Part shown: positions 1 to 15,259 of the stretch, piece by piece | How the letters are laid out: the number at the start of each line of letters is the position of its first letter | Numbering within the stretch: position 1 is the first letter of the stretch | Assembly (NCBI GenBank): GCA_002245135.1 | Contig: NGBS01000583.1 | Coordinates: 1-64,000 of the forward strand | DNA: 64,000 nt | Origin: Proteromonas lacertae | Lineage: Eukaryota > Sar > Bigyra > Opalinata > Proteromonadidae | Reading direction: 5' to 3' | Notes under the pieces: model-generated | Told to the model about the DNA's origin: nothing | What the model saw: only the letters and a program-made list of their open reading frames with translations | Database searches by the model: none | Made by a program: the position numbers and the translations under genes

Positions 1-2905
1 TGTGAAAAAGGAATGAAAATGTTGTTATTAATATAATATCAACTTTATTGTCTTCCCCATCCAATTCATATTCAGATTTCATTAATAAACAAGATACATA
101 TGGTAATACATGCTTTCATTATGCTGTTAAATCTGGTAATATGTTAAATATTGTTGTTATTACTTGAGTATGATGTAAATACTGAGTTAAAGAACAAAGA
201 AGATAAATTGGCAATTGAGTATGGTAATGAAAGTGTTAAGTGTTGTTAAATACTTGTGAAAAAAAAAGTCTGAAAATGTTTATTAAGTATATTATTCAGA
301 ATAGTGAAATAGATGGAATGAATGGATTATATTAGTATATATATGATATTATTTGTATTATAAACATAGTGCTATGAATAAAGATGATATAAATTCAGCT
401 ACATTTGTTGGACCAAATAACTTCTCAATAACAAAAGATGCTAATGGAAAATGGTAATAAAAGAGAGTAAGAAGTATTATTATCAAAATACAAATGAAGA
501 TAATGCTAATGTATCATTTCCACCAACTAAATATTGGGATGTAGCAAAACATGGAAGTTCAAAAATACCAGATATAATTGACTATTTTGATGTGTTATGT
601 AGGATTAATATATATCAAAAGTTGAAGAATACTTAAAGAATGGATATGTAATAAATAAGTGTAATTATAATAAAAGTGATAATCCAGTTGATTTTGCGAT
701 ACAGAACAACAGTAATGATTTAATAAATATATTGACAAGTAATAATCAGGAAATAACTTTCCACAATTTTTGTGTATTATTTTTATACATTATATATATA
801 CAATAGACATGTGTTAAATGTAACAACTTGAATATTTTATCAAATATAATAAAAATGAGTAATTCAATTGATTTGTCTCAAGAAGACTATGAAGGTAATA
901 ACTTGATATGTTTATGTTGTGAATATTCATCAATTGAAGTATTACAGTTTTTATTATCTCGAAAATTGTCATTGTATATAACTTACAAAGAAATCATCAC
1001 AAACTCCACTTCATTTAGCCTGTAAAAGGCCTAACAATAGTGAAATTATCAATTTGATTCTAGATACTATTAATTATAATATTCCTTACATTAATCTCCT
1101 AGATTCTGAAGGTAATACAATATTACATTACATAGTAGTAAATGAAGATGAAATAGAAATAACTAAAAGACTTTTATATATTGGAATAAATAAAATGATA
1201 TTAAATAAAAAGAATTACTCAGCTTTTAATATTGCAAAATATTCAGGTTCGATTGAAGCTGCAAATTTATTGAATCCTTCGAAATATAGTGAAGAATATC
1301 CTAGTATCTCAAAACCATATGAGTATAATAATGAAATATGGGATTATTACTATAAAGAACTATATCCTAAACCACCTAATTATTTCAGTACACAAATCAA
1401 TAATGAAGGAGATTACTATACATTTCAAGTAGTTGTTCAAAAAGAAATACCAAAAACGTATATTCTATTTCATTACTTTATGAATAGTATGTTGTATGTT
1501 TGTATTGAATCAGGTGTGTATATTACGAAGATCCAAGAAGCACAATATTTACTTGTCCTGTAGATACATATAATAAGAAAATTACATTTGATGAAACTGT
1601 AAGTGTCGATACTTCTAAAGATTCAGAAATTGAAAAGTACAAAGAATAGTATATATAATATAATGATATATTATTTTTATTCAAATATAGTATAAAACAA
1701 TTAGAAGATAGTTTGAATAATGTTACAATCAAATTGAACAATTCATTTGAGAATATGAAATTATTGAAAAGTAAAGAACATGAAGATAAGGATTCAATAA
1801 TTGAAGAACTGAAGAAAGACATTTTACAATCGCAAGAGAAAGAAGAATCAACAAAAAAGGAAAGATAATCAAATTAACTATTTAAATGATACTATTAAAA
1901 GTCAACAACAGAAAATAGATGATTTGTTACAGAAATATGAGAAAGATATGAATGAGATGAATGAATTGAATGAACAATATAAGAGAGTATTAGATGAAAA
2001 GATGAGTATAAGTAGTCCTGCATATAAAAGTTCAATGAGAAACGTACAAAATCAATCTTTATATATAATGAGTATATAGTTATCTTCATTTTATTTATCA
2101 ATAGTTAATAACAATCCAGATTTGGAAAGTATAAAGAAGAATAACAACATTATATCTGTTCCAGTGTTAAACAATAGTAATGTATCTTATGTTGTTAAAA
2201 CAAAAAATACCAATGAGCATAAATTAATTAAGATAATCCAAATAACAACAAGCTATGAAGATAAATATGAAAGTTATGAAAAATCAATAGAGAAAATAAA
2301 CAACTTAAAATCTCCATTATTCATGCTATTCAATATAAATATGAATGAAGAAAGAGTGTTGTTTATATAGAACAAATATATAAGATTAACTCTATTTCTT
2401 TAGATTCCTTGCAACAGAAATATGATAAAACTCAAATAATAAAAATATACGAATCAATTGTTGAATCATTGAAAATGATAAGTGATAATAATATTGTTAA
2501 TGGCAATTTAAAACCATCTAACATTATTCTACATCCAGATGGTTCTATTAGTATAACCGATTATTGTCTAAATACAATATCACAGCCATTCAGAGATAAG
2601 AATAATTGTACATATTATAGTCCTGAGATATTGTCAAACAGTGAAATAACCTATAAATCTGATGTTTGGTCATTTGGCTGTATTATTCATTATTTGATTA
2701 TTTACCCTCATATATCACCATTTACTAATGAAAATATCATTGAATACCTTGAGAAAGATAATATTGATATATTATCATATATTATTGATTATAGAACTGA
2801 TTTTGCTTTTATCAATTAGTATCAGATATGTTACAACCTAATCCAGATGTTAGACCAACTTATGAAGAAATTGAAGCAAAGATAAATGAATTGAAGTCTA
2901 AATAG
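1..2905 (+). pseudogene. Damaged left copy of ankyrin-coiled-coil-pseudokinase gene (5' end missing)
   Basis: This is the mirror copy of 38403-42208, entering at the window edge within the ankyrin region and ending at the TAG at 2903-2905. Compared with the right arm it has many one- or two-base indels in the first 2.4 kb, so the frame is repeatedly interrupted. Examples are an extra A near 150, changes around 240-270, a lost G near 1517 and lost bases near 1860. The pseudokinase part (about 2122-2905) is nearly intact apart from breaks near 2355 and 2815. The damage is concentrated towards base 1 and falls in homopolymers, so poor consensus at a sequence end is at least as likely as true decay. 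Confidence 0.8.
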
Positions 2906-2997
2906 TTTTTTATACTCAATTATTAAAATCTATTTTGAATTTTTTATTTGGCTTGACGGTTTTTTTAATTTTTAATTTTTAATTATTTAAAGCCAAT

Positions 2998-5307
2998 ATG
3001 TGATAAAGTTGCTCCTACTTCTCACGATAATGTTCAACTACAAAACCATAGACATCATCATCATCGTAATCATCATCATCATTCGCAAGAGAATTCAAAG
3101 CCAGATATATCTGATCCAAGAGTATTATATCATATTAATAAGTAATTTCAATGTTAGTATTACGATAAAGTGCTTAAAAAGGTCGAAGAAGAAGAAAGAA
3201 GAATGGCAAAAAAAGAAAGTGACACTAGAGACGAAAAAGGAAGTGATATACATTCTAGAAGAGAGATACAAGTGAAGCAATTACTAAATCTTGAACAAAG
3301 ATTGACATTGAATGTTGGATCTGTTCTTAAGTCAATTTCCAAACATGAGGAAGTAAAAAATATGGTAAAGAGTTTCACATTAGTTATGAATCAGGAATAG
3401 TAATAGCAGTTTATCTAGAATCAATAGTAAGTGAATTATTTGAAGCAACAATATCAAGTTTAAAAGATGTTAAAATATCGCTGAAAAATGATATGATGAA
3501 AAAAGACTATACTCCAATCAGAATAAGAGATGAAAAGAAAATAATAGAAGAAAAAGAAAACAAAATATCATTGAAATATGTTCAAGTTTCTATAAGATCA
3601 AATGGTGAATTACAAAAACTAATGGCAAGTAATCCTTTATTAAGAAATAAGCATTAAACTGTTAGATCATAATACAATTGACTTGTTAAAAAGAATAAAA
3701 CTGTATAGTGATGAAGATGTTGATTTATTCAAAGTATATCAGTCAAAAAGAAGGACAAACAGTGATAATAATAATGAGAGTATTTCACTAATAAAAGAAT
3801 TCTTATCTACTGGTCAAATACTGAAAATATTGAATAAAATTAATCCTGGATATTCATTAAGCACTGATACTAATAATTTTATATGGAATTTGTGTAAAGA
3901 ATTGTTAGATTTATTAATGAGAAGATTAGTGCAGTTTATTAACTATGTAATTACAGATGATATTGTGTTAAATATAATGAATAGATTATTACCAGAAAAA
4001 ATATTTGAAATTATAAATACAATTACTATAATATATTGAAGTATTATAAACTTGAAGGCGAAGATGAAGAGGATATTGAATTTCAGATAGGTGTATTTGA
4101 TGGAATAAATGTCAAAAAGAAGTATATTTACAATTGTAAGAGAAACAATTCTTTAGCTGATTGTGTTAGATCTTTGTTTATGTATTTATTATATTATAAT
4201 TAAGTATATAGAGAAATGGGTTTGTTAAAAGTAAAAGATTATGTTAATAAGAAAGATGTTGAAGAGTATATTATAGCTTAGATTATTCTATAATTTAGTG
4301 ATTTAAAGACACTTAAAGTGATTATATTTTGTTATATAACACTCTGCCTGTTAGTTATACTTCTACACCAGAACGTATATATAATCATTTTACCTATTGT
4401 TGTTATTGTTATTAGAGATTGGATTAGATGTAGAAAGTACAATCTATTTAGTAAATAAGAAATGGTTTGAGGATAAGAGAAAAAGAGATGCACAAAGAGG
4501 ATATATTTATATTCTGAGTATAAAATATTCTTTTTAATCTTTTTCTTATTATATAGTAAAGATAATAAAGATGATATTAGTCAGTATCTATTTCAATACC
4601 GTATAAAATATTGTTTATGTATTGTTTAAATAGCAATTGTTGAGAAGTATAAAAGAAGAGATGATATTCCAGACGAAGAAGATGTAGATGATCATAATGA
4701 TGAATTTGAAGAAGATGATGATGATGATTTTACTGATGATAATAAAGGAACAGTAGTAGTATTGTTCATTATTATATTATTGATATTAGAAAAAGACAAA
4801 TCAAAAACCTCAGTTTGTACATAATGGAAGATATTATCATGAAGAATCGACAGAGAAACAGAAAGAACTTTATCAAAAGAGAGTATTACATATATTTATG
4901 ATATTAATGTGTATAGTTTAATGATATAGCAAAACCTACATCAGAACAATTGGAAGTATTATTATCATATTTCAACAATATCAACATTCAAATTATCAAA
5001 TTACTTCAATCACCAGATGATAAGACTGATCTTGATGTAGAACCAAAAGAAATGGATGAAATTATTAGAAATATTTCTAAACTTAATAATCAAACCATCG
5101 ATAATTTGAAAAAAGTAAATGAAAATTACCAAAAGTATTATGTTGCTTTTGCTATAGATAAACAACATAAAAGTATAATATATATATATTATTATGTTAG
5201 TGTTGAATGAGACTAAACAAGCAGAAATGGTGAAAGAAGAATATGAGAAAAAAGAAGGAAAAGAAGAAGAAGTTAAAACGGAAGAAGATGTAGTTAATAT
5301 CGAATAA
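2998..5307 (+). CDS. Histone H2A-H2B fusion protein, left copy (frame interrupted)
   Basis: This is the mirror copy of 35991-38310; see that entry for domain assignments. Relative to the right arm, the start codon is followed by a two-base loss (the ATG at 2998 runs straight into TGA). There is a one-base change near 3358, in the H2A-like domain after its first helix, and another near 3650, so the frame is split. The 3' end is better here than in the right arm: the last exon reads through to the TAA at 5305-5307 and ends in the acidic tail EEDVVNIE, where the right copy has an earlier stop. As a gene the locus is well supported. As a functional copy this arm is doubtful unless the indels are sequencing errors. 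Confidence 0.75.
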
Positions 5308-5663
5308 TTTAATTCATTGTTGTTATTATTTTTCATGATTTATTTACATCAATAAACAAAACTTAGAAAATATAATAATAATCTTTCAAGATTGATCAAT
5401 CTCACTTAAACTTTATTCCATATCATATATATACATTTTATAAAATGGTCATTACCTTAAATTTTACAATTTATCTATAAAATGATCATTTATAGTATGT
5501 ATATTATAATTATACAAAAAATATCAAAATACTAAAGAAGAGAAAAGAGAAATAATCAAAACATAAAGCTATATCCTTTGCCAAACTCAAGATTATCTTA
5601 ACCCTTTGATTTTTAAAAACAAATTATAATGTAATATATAATCTTATGATATGAGGTTAGTAT

Positions 5664-8592
5664 TTATTTAATATCCCAAAATTCTTTAAATAATTCTTTC
5701 TTTTCTTCTTCCAATATTCCTTCAATTTTCATTCTTTCAATTGATAAGAATGTTTCTAAGAATGATTTTAATTCTGATTTATCTATATTGTCTTTTACTG
5801 TTAATGACAATTCATCTAAACAATCAAATACTTCTTGATTTTCTTTCATTATTCTTAGTTCTTTTTCATCTAATACATTTCCTGATATATCAATCCTTTT
5901 TAACTGTTTATAGCCTTTTAATCTTTCTATTAATATTGTCAATCCCTTTTCACTCATTCCAATATCTATTCAAATAATAGAATTACTGTATAATACTTGA
6001 AAGATTTAACGATCCTATATCATAATTTGGCTTTTTCTCTATGAATTTATCTAAATTGTTACAAATTATTTCCACCCCTTCATCTCCAATTGCATTATTA
6101 TATATTGCTATATAGTTTGCATATTTTGGTAAACAATTTGTTAATTCTTTTAATCCTTTTGAAGTTATTCTATTATTGGATAAATCAAGACGATAATATT
6201 CAATATTTTTTTATTAATGAAATATGAGAATCATTGATATTTAAATCTATTTCATAACACATTTGTATTATATACTTGATATTATTAAATGCTTTCTTTT
6301 CTTTCTAATACAATAATTCAAATAATAATACAATTCTTTATTACTCCATTTAGAATATCTCATCTCAATAAATGGATAATCTATATTTTCTAATGATTTA
6401 GAACAAATTGATTTTAAGATATTAAAACTGATAATATTTCCTTTTAGATTTATTGTGTTACATTCTCTAATTCTCCACATATTATTGATTAACAGCTGTA
6501 CGCTTTCATCAAATATTAAAGTATTACTCAAATTAATATCTTTATAATAATTATCCTCCATCAATATATTTAAATTTTCTACTAATTTTTTTATACCCTT
6601 ATTTCCAATTGGATTATCTATTAAACAAATACATAATATACTATATACTATGAATATCTAAAACTATTTCAATTTTACTATAATCCTCTAAAAAAATCTT
6701 TAAATATTCCATTCCATTTGCATGTATATTATTATCACTTACATCGAGTTTAAACTCAGTACTTTGATAATAATAGTTCTAATTATTTCTAATATATCCA
6801 TTACGAATATTCTTTAAACCATCTAATGTATATTTCAATCCAATTGAAGATAATCCCATTTCTATAACATATAATATCTTAACAACAATACTTTAACAAT
6901 TAATTCCATAATAGTAATTATCTAATAATAAATGTAAATGAGGAGATAATAATTTCATTCCTTTATCTCCTATTTCATTTCCATATAATTCAAGATGATC
7001 AAGTTTAGGAAATGAAGATAAATTGTTGATGAATATTTCTATGCTTTTATATGTTAGTTTATTATCTAAAGAATAGAAAAATATCTAATTATACTACACA
7101 AATCTAACTTTTCTATTTCTTTTAACTCATTCAATCTTAAAGAAATGAATGATTTGAAAATATCATCATCAATATCTAAATCACTCAGATTAAAGAACTG
7201 GATATATTTTACTAATTCTGGAATATCTTTATCAATCAGTAATTCTTTACTTTCATTAAAATTAAATTTGATTTTTGAAATAGGAAATTTCAAGAATAAA
7301 CCTTTTAACCCTTTTGAATGAATATTATTATTTTGAGTAATATCTATTTTCTCAAGATTTGGATATTTATATAATTCTTCTGATAATAACATCATTGATT
7401 CATCATTCAATCTCATTCCTCTTAAATTCAATTCATTATTTTTATTGATTAATAAACATAAATATGGAAGTAATAATTTGAAGCCTTTTGGACCAATTGG
7501 ATTAACTATTTCATAATAGCATAAATACAAATAATAACACATACCTTTCATAAATTGAATGAATTTTACGATTGGTTCAACGAAATGAAATGCAAGATTT
7601 GATAATTGTGAAAATAATGATCCAAAAAACGATTGTAGTTGAATCAGGATATGAATATCATCTAAATAAATGTAAATGATAATAAATACCAAATCTTAGT
7701 TTTGTTGAATTAGAATATTCACATGGAAGTGTTGTTTCTTTTCTTTCATTACACATCATCAAATATTCTTCATCTCTCAATATTTCACTCATATCATTTT
7801 TTAATTCTTTTAAACTCAATCTATCTTTACTCTTCACTTTCAACATTCTTTCTATCATCTCTTTCATTTTCTTGTTACTTTTTCTTTTAAAACTGTATTT
7901 ACATCTCATTATGTTATTCATTGTTTTAATCATATTATCATCTTCATTAAATGGTAATTTCTTGTTTATTATCTCAGATAATATACAACCAATTGACCAA
8001 ATTACACTTCTCTCATTACATTCATATCCATTCAGTTCTTCAGGGCTTTTGAAGCACATATCATATATTCTTATATCTTCAACTTTTCTCAATGCGTTTA
8101 AACATAAATCACATAACTTTATGTTGTTATTCATATCAAATACAACATTTGAACTCTTCAAATTACTTATCACTACATCACATTCACTCCAAATCATCAA
8201 AATATCAAATAATGAATTTATCACTCTATAAACATCACAGATTGAAAAAGTTTCAATTTGAATCACCTCTTCTAAATCTCTCTCATAACAATTTCTCTCA
8301 TATATCATCATATTATCACTGATTTGTTGGATTAGTGAGGGAAGTAAGAATGGAAGAGAAAAATCACATAACAAGTTAAAATTATCAATAAATTTTAATG
8401 TCTTATTCTTTTTCATACTTCCAATATTGAAGATTTTCAACATTTTAACTTCTTTCTTTTCTTCTATTACCAAATCTACTTCATTACCATTCTTTTCTAC
8501 TCTATCCTTTATCTAGAATATACAACATAACAAAATACTTTCAAATTCGGTATTTTATATTTCAATAACTTATCTAAATCGTGAAAAAACAT
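5664..8592 (-). CDS. Pseudokinase-LRR protein, left copy
   Basis: This is the mirror copy of 32708-35634. The kinase-like exon is uninterrupted here (7658-8473 open on the minus strand) because an A-run at about 7797-7802 has six bases, against five in the right arm, so this arm gives the better kinase C-terminus. A leucine-rich-repeat exon near 6190-6260 is interrupted here by a longer T-run. One substitution changes the residue after SSNVV from Val (right) to Phe (left). The start is the ATG at 8590-8592 and the stop is at 5664-5666. Confidence 0.8.
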
Positions 8593-8904
8593 TTCTGAAA
8601 ATTGAGTCGTTTCACTTTAATATTTTTCTTCTTTTCTTTCATTCATGATATTATTTTTTTCCCTTCATTATTATTCTTCACATTACAATCATTAATTATA
8701 TTTAAATATCAGATGAAAAGGCTATACAACTAATGACATACAAACAACACTATAAAATAAAACACTCTTCTTATATAATCTATGTGTACGGAAATTTAAT
8801 TTGCACCTATAATAAGCACAATTAATGATGAGGGGAATGAAAAAATTTGATTATTAAAATTCTATTTTGATCAAGCCAAATTTATATATTATCGTTTTGT
8901 TTTT

Positions 8905-10379
8905 ATGAATCGAAGAACTAAGAAAGAGAACAAAACTAAACTACCAGAATTGTGTATATTTATGATGTATTAATTATATTAGCAGGTTGTAAAAATGAAA
9001 GTTCAGGTGATATTAAAGCCAACTCTAGTTTATCCAGAGTATATTCTGAAGCTAGTTTAGAAAGTATAAAATAATATATAAATTAATATTTAAAGCATCT
9101 AATAACCAAGATGATCTTCTTTCAACCTCACATATGAAGGATATATCCAAATCGTATATAAATATATAATAAGTGAAATATGTTTATGTAATATAGACCA
9201 TTGAAATTGCCTTTATCTTTGCAATTAGCAGTTCCTCACGTTAACCAGCTGAGAAAGAGAGGATTACAGTTAGATGAAAGTCTTAATGAAGATGGTGTAT
9301 TAAAAAGTAGATGTTGGAAAGCTTCAGCTGAGAGTAATCATGCTGCTTTAAAGATCCAATCGTTATATAGAGGTCATGTATAATATTTATATTTATATAA
9401 TACAATAAATACATGTAAATAGGTGAGTCGAAGATATGTATGGGGTTTAAATGGTTTATTACATCACAGACTAGCAATAAATATACAGCGAGTATTTCGA
9501 GGTTATTTAGGTAGAAAAATCTTCCAACGATTATTATTTGAAAAACAAACAGAATGTGCAATAAAAATCCAAGCAGTATATCGTAGTTATGCAAGTCGAC
9601 ATTGCATGTTTTCAAGATTTGTATTAAGGATCCAAAAATATTATCGTGGTTATTTATGTAGAAGAGAATATCGAAAAATGAAGAATCGACATTTATATAG
9701 ATGTGCTACTGAAATAGAAAGATTAGTAAGAGGATATTTAAGTAGAAAATTAAAGAGGAAACTATGCAGAATAAATAAGAATAAAGTGAATTACTATAGT
9801 AATAATTTAAATCAATTTATAAAGAATATAAGAATGAAATATAAATCAAATAGTAATGATGAGAATAATGTAGTTAATTATATTTATTATCTACAGTTTG
9901 TTGTTCAAAACCGATATTTATGTGATAAATATTACAGAATCTATTTAGATAAATATCCCAATAATAGTAAATTGATAATAGGTTATACATTGTTACAGCA
10001 AACTCTTTATAATAGTCGAAATTTGAATAAACCCAAAGATTATAATTATAATAATATATATTGTTTATGTTCTTATTTGCAAAGACAAAGTGAAATATTC
10101 GAATATATAGAGAATATGTTTTTATACCCACAAATAGTAATAAATCCAAAGAGACCAGATGTATTATATAATATTATTCATATATATATTGAATTAGAAT
10201 TACTTATTAATGGCAATGTTATTACAATTAAAAGGTGATAGAACGAGTATTATTAGAGCTGAAAAGTATCTTATAAAATGTAAAGAATTAAGTAAAAGAG
10301 GGGAATCATTGTTTGATCGATTTTATGATTCATTTATACAAAACTTTTATGGTAAACCAAAACTAATATTGCGAGAAAA

Positions 10380-10413
<34 letters not shown>

Positions 10414-11728
10414 GTAATAATAATTAGAGAATATAATGTCTATCGTGTTAATAAATCTTTCAGAATATATTCAAATACAAATGGTAATATACCTCCATAT
10501 ATTATATCATCTAATGAAATATATCATGCGATTTATCATGATTTTGTTCATATTATTCCTGATTATTATCGTGTATTTGGTATGGATTTAAAGAATAACG
10601 AACCAATTAGAGAATGGCTTTGGGATGAAGATTATATCAATGGAACTCCAACAGAATATGATATGTTAAGATTTGAAGCCAATATAATATATCATTTAGA
10701 TATAAAAATAGAAAATAATAGAATTATATCTGTTAGTATATATTTATATTATATGTCATATTAAAATCTAGATGAAAAATTGGATCATATTTTATGTGAT
10801 AGAATAAAATATTTGACACTTTATTCCAAGATAGTTAGTTGTCAATCATATATTCGTCGATATTTAGCCAAAGAATGGTTTAAACGAAATGTTCTAGTTT
10901 TAAAGTTATTAAAAGTTCAAAGGTTCAAATTAAGATATCTTCAACATAAACATAATCATCATATAGAGTCTTATAAAGCAATATGTGAAAGATTATTGAA
11001 TTATTTATATCGAATAAGATCTGAATTAAGCGATCGAATAAAAATAGCTTCAATAATCACATTACAATGTTTTGGAAGAAAAATATTATCAAAGAATAGA
11101 GTAAAAGTATAATAATAATAATTTTATTATATATATATAGAAAGCAAGAAAAAACAAATTCTATAAGAATGATGTAAATGAAATTTATAGAGGAAATCAT
11201 GTAATAAATGATCATGATTTAGTAATAACAATATTAAAGAGTGGTGAAAGTTATTTATTACTTGGATATGATATTATAGAATGTGAAGAATATGAGTGCT
11301 GGGTTACTCATAATATAATAAATGAGATATTAATAAACTTTCCTTATGGTTATATACCACCTTATTATGATAATGAGTTTTGTAAATCTGAAACAAAGAA
11401 TCTATACAGTTTAATGAAAAGACTAGAGAGAAATGATACTAATAGAATAATTGAAGTGATTATACATAATTTAAAATTAATACCTTGTATTACAAATCTT
11501 GCAGATATATCTAATTTATCTAATTTACCAACATTATGTATTGATTTAAAGAATAATATCTCTGATCAAAATAGTAAAGGAATGATCTATAATATTACCC
11601 ATCCATCCACAAGATTATTAAAGGATCAAAGTAAAAAATTGATTAATAAGAATTTAGATGTTAAAAGAAAAAACATATACGAGATAATGAAGAAGTATAA
11701 TGAAGAAAGATTAAATAAGAAACCTTAA
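8905..11728 (+). CDS. IQ-motif (calmodulin-binding) protein, left copy
   Basis: Mirror copy of 29572-32395. Exon 1 starts at the ATG at 8905-8907 (MNRRTKKENKTKLPEL). A roughly 29-bp GTAT...TAG intron then joins it to CKNESSGDIKANSSLS, and further short introns lead into the main IQ exon at 9423-10238. Frames match the right copy apart from isolated substitutions, such as YIELE here against YTELE and SYKAIC against SYKVIC. A long TA dinucleotide run at 10381-10410 sits inside an intron. The product is described under the right copy. Confidence 0.8.
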
Positions 11729-11845
11729 TTTAATAATATTTAAATAAATTGGTGCACCAAAATGAACTAAACGTTTTCGTAAACCATAATTTAAAAGAAT
11801 ATAATTGGTCAAATATTTACAGACCTTTCATATTAAAAGTCAAAC

Positions 11846-13655
11846 ATGTTTGCTTTTTTGCCATTATTTTTATTTTCATTTATTAATATTTCTTGTGAAT
11901 GTTTACCAGGAATATATTGTGATAACATTTTAGGAGAATATAGAATGGAAAAAGTAAATTGTGACACAAATGGAATGATAATTGATTCAGTTTCAAAACT
12001 AGGAGATCTTATAAATGATGATTCAAATAGTAGATGTATTGGTGATGAAAAAATTGGAATAAAAACAATCCATGATTCAAAATTTTCACAATCGTTAAGT
12101 CATTTAAAATTTCCTGTGGATAGTTTATCATTTTCTTTATGGTTTAAAGGTGTTGATACATCAAACAGTGTAATTCAAATAAGTTCAGATAATCATATTC
12201 CATTATTGTCATTAAGATTGAAGAAAATGATTTATTTCAATGAAAAATTAAATAAATATGACAGTGTTATTTTTAAGAATCTTACTCTTCTTCAATACAA
12301 TAATGAAATAATCATAATCTCAAATAATGCAGTCAAAGTATATGTTAATTCAGATTTAGTGTTTGAGAGCAATATAGATTTATCAATGCAATTATTTAAC
12401 ACATCATCAATTATAGACTTTTTTACATCTAATAGTATGGTGTATTATTATTTTTCAATATATAATGAAGTATTATCTGAAACAAATATTAAAAATAATT
12501 ATAAGATAGGATTTCAGCCAAGTTTCCCCATTTTTTATTCACATAATCCAATCATTACATCAGAAAACATGGAGATTGATATAAATATATACTATTTATG
12601 GTCAGATGAATTCTATATTAAACCAATGATTGATAATGTTGTAAAATATTTCAAAATAGAATTAATTCCACCTAATATAGGAACTTTTAAAATAAATAAT
12701 ACAGTTGTTGTTTCTCCTCATATTATATCAATTGAAAATCTGAAGTTGTCATATAATCCTCCTAAAGATACATTCAATGAATCAGAGTATTTTATATAAT
12801 AATATATTATTATACTTATTTCATAGTCCATTAACATATTTTAAAATAAATGTAGAATATGATGGAAATTATGAATCTTATATATTTAATATTACAGTTT
12901 TACCTCATATATACCCACCTATATCAGTCAATTCTACTCAATCATTAGAATACTTAAAATATGAAAGGATACAATTTCCTAGACCACAGTTGCACCCTTT
13001 ATCGAAAAATGTAACATTTGTTATTGAAAATAAACCTAGATATGGAAAAATTACATTAGAAGATAAAGAAGATATAGACAATTTTAATTTTACTGACATA
13101 GGCAATATAATATACAGAAGTATGAAGCATCAAAATAGATGTCAAAAAAATGAAATGTACTATGAAGACCTTATTAATTATTACATAGAAGATGTATCCA
13201 ATAATGTTATATCATCATCATATACTATAACCCTTTTTGTATATACATACATATATCTATAATTTATAATATCATAGATATCTTGCTATTCACCATGTAG
13301 ATTAGTTAATAATAGTACTTATGAAAACCAAAACTTAACAATTAATTTAGAGTGTCAAAAAAGCAATTATACAAAAATAATTATATTTTCTCCTCCTAAA
13401 CATGGAAACTATTACTATGTAGAAAACAATACAAAAGTAGATGGATATCCAAAAAACTACTATGACAATTTAATTTATTACTCTCCACAACGCAAATATT
13501 TTAATTATCCAACTCGTAATATAAATAATGAAACAGTTATTAACAAAGAAGATGAAGAATCATTGACATATAAATATTACGTTAATGAAAATTTAATCTA
13601 TTTTCAGTCTTTAAAAATTGATATTATTAATATAAAAGATAATTTAACTATGTAT

Positions 13656-13687
<32 letters not shown>

Positions 13688-14196
13688 TTATATATTATAG
13701 AACATCCCATCACAAAGAAACTACTCTAAAATTGTATGAAACTAAAAATGAATCAATTGAAATAAATGATTTTGATAATAAATATCATTCATATAAATTA
13801 TCCTATCAATCAAAAGATTTATTAGTTTTATTTAAATATCCTAGAAGCTGTTTACTAAGCACAGATAAAACAAATGATATTGTTGGAAATTACTCATGTA
13901 TTGATGACCTTCTGTCTAAAATATACCTTGGTGCAACATCTCCAAATAATGGAATCAAATTAATAATAGAAAGAGATGATAATACAAATACATCGCTTGT
14001 TATAAATTATGCTTTGAAAGCTAAAATAAGCAAAGCTTTTTCTATTAGCATTTCAGTCTTTTCAGGATTATGTGTCATAGCTGCTCATTTTATTTCAATT
14101 ATTACAACTAAATCGCATACAATTATAATAAAGAAAGAAAGAAAAAAGAAAATGGAAGAAGCAAACAAAGTAAGCTTTGTAACAATAAAAATATAA
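11846..14196 (+). CDS. Secreted/membrane LamG-like protein, left copy
   Basis: Mirror copy of 27106-29454, with essentially identical exons at 11846-12785, 12826-13208, 13248-13652 and 13701-14196. The introns are GTAT...TAG, and the third contains a TA dinucleotide tract. It starts at an ATG followed by a strongly hydrophobic signal peptide and ends TIKI-TAA at 14194-14196. Both arms preserve the full frame, unlike the genes nearer the left window edge. The product is described under the right-arm entry. Confidence 0.8.
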
Positions 14197-15259
14197 ATAT
14201 AATATATTTATTTTCTTTCACTATTGTATATAAGAAATAATAAACTGTTATTTGATAAAACTCTATTGATCAGAATTTTTCGTAATGATTGTCTATTAAA
14301 CTTATCTAAATAACACATATTTATACATATATTACATAGTTATTTGATATATATTGATTCAAAAGGGGTAAATATAATTAATTGAAATGATCAGAATATT
14401 AAGATATCTTATATCGTAAAAATTTTAACTTATGTATTAAGCTTTATCAATCATTCATGAAAATACTATATTATTTTAAAAATTACACAATTTTATAAAA
14501 TATGATGTTTATTTACATACTAATATACCAATATAGTAATAGTAATACATATATATAATATTGAATATTTAAGCTTGATCTATTTCAAGCTTTTCATTTT
14601 CATATAAAAAGGGTTGCCATGCAGCTTACTTTAATTGCAACAATGACATAACGGTTAATGGAGAAAATGAATTGAATAACCAAGCAAAATATACAAACTA
14701 TAAACTAACAATTACAAATCCGAGTATTAAATATGAATAAGTCAATTTAATAGTAGAAAATAATTGTTACATGTAATAGTTTAAGTAAATATATGAATCC
14801 ATCAACAAAAATCCCTAGATACAGAAAGGTTGTCATTCCTGTGCTGTGCCCCCTCCTTCTGTCCTTGTCCTTTGTAATTCAAATTCATCAGAATCAATAA
14901 GAGACATATAATTATATATAATATACACAATTGCTTCTGTTTTCCCGATATTATCATTAATTCATCTAAAAATGAAAATAGTCTATTTAACGATTCACAA
15001 AATAACGCTAAAAATTTTAAAAGGGTAAAATAATTCTGGATTTACAACACAATTTCTATTATTAATATGCGCTATTTCATCCATTTGTATTTTCATCTTT
15101 TAAATTAACATCATTGTTTTTTATAAGAACAGTATTATAAATATGCAAATTTAAACACAATTCTATTTCAGTAGTTTAAATTAATAGACAAATGAAATTG
15201 TTTGATTATTTAAAAAGAATATGAGTTTTATTTTATTAAATGGCATATGTCAATCTCTG
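14197..15259. other. Gene-free AT-rich region with GC-rich islands (left)
   Basis: I see no supportable gene. A short GC-rich island (about 14826-14872) stands out from the AT background. It contains GTGCTGTGCCCCCTCC, and its reverse complement resembles the GC-rich string beside the hAT fossil (ACAGCACAGGAA, near 15297). These islands may be terminal or internal pieces of old DNA transposons. The mirror region in the right arm is 26046-27105. Confidence 0.5.

Noticed and set aside
10381-10410. TA dinucleotide tract as a functional microsatellite or origin
   Set aside because: It lies within a short intron, as do similar runs at 13660-13685 and 48150-48172. Such tracts are expected in this AT-rich genome.
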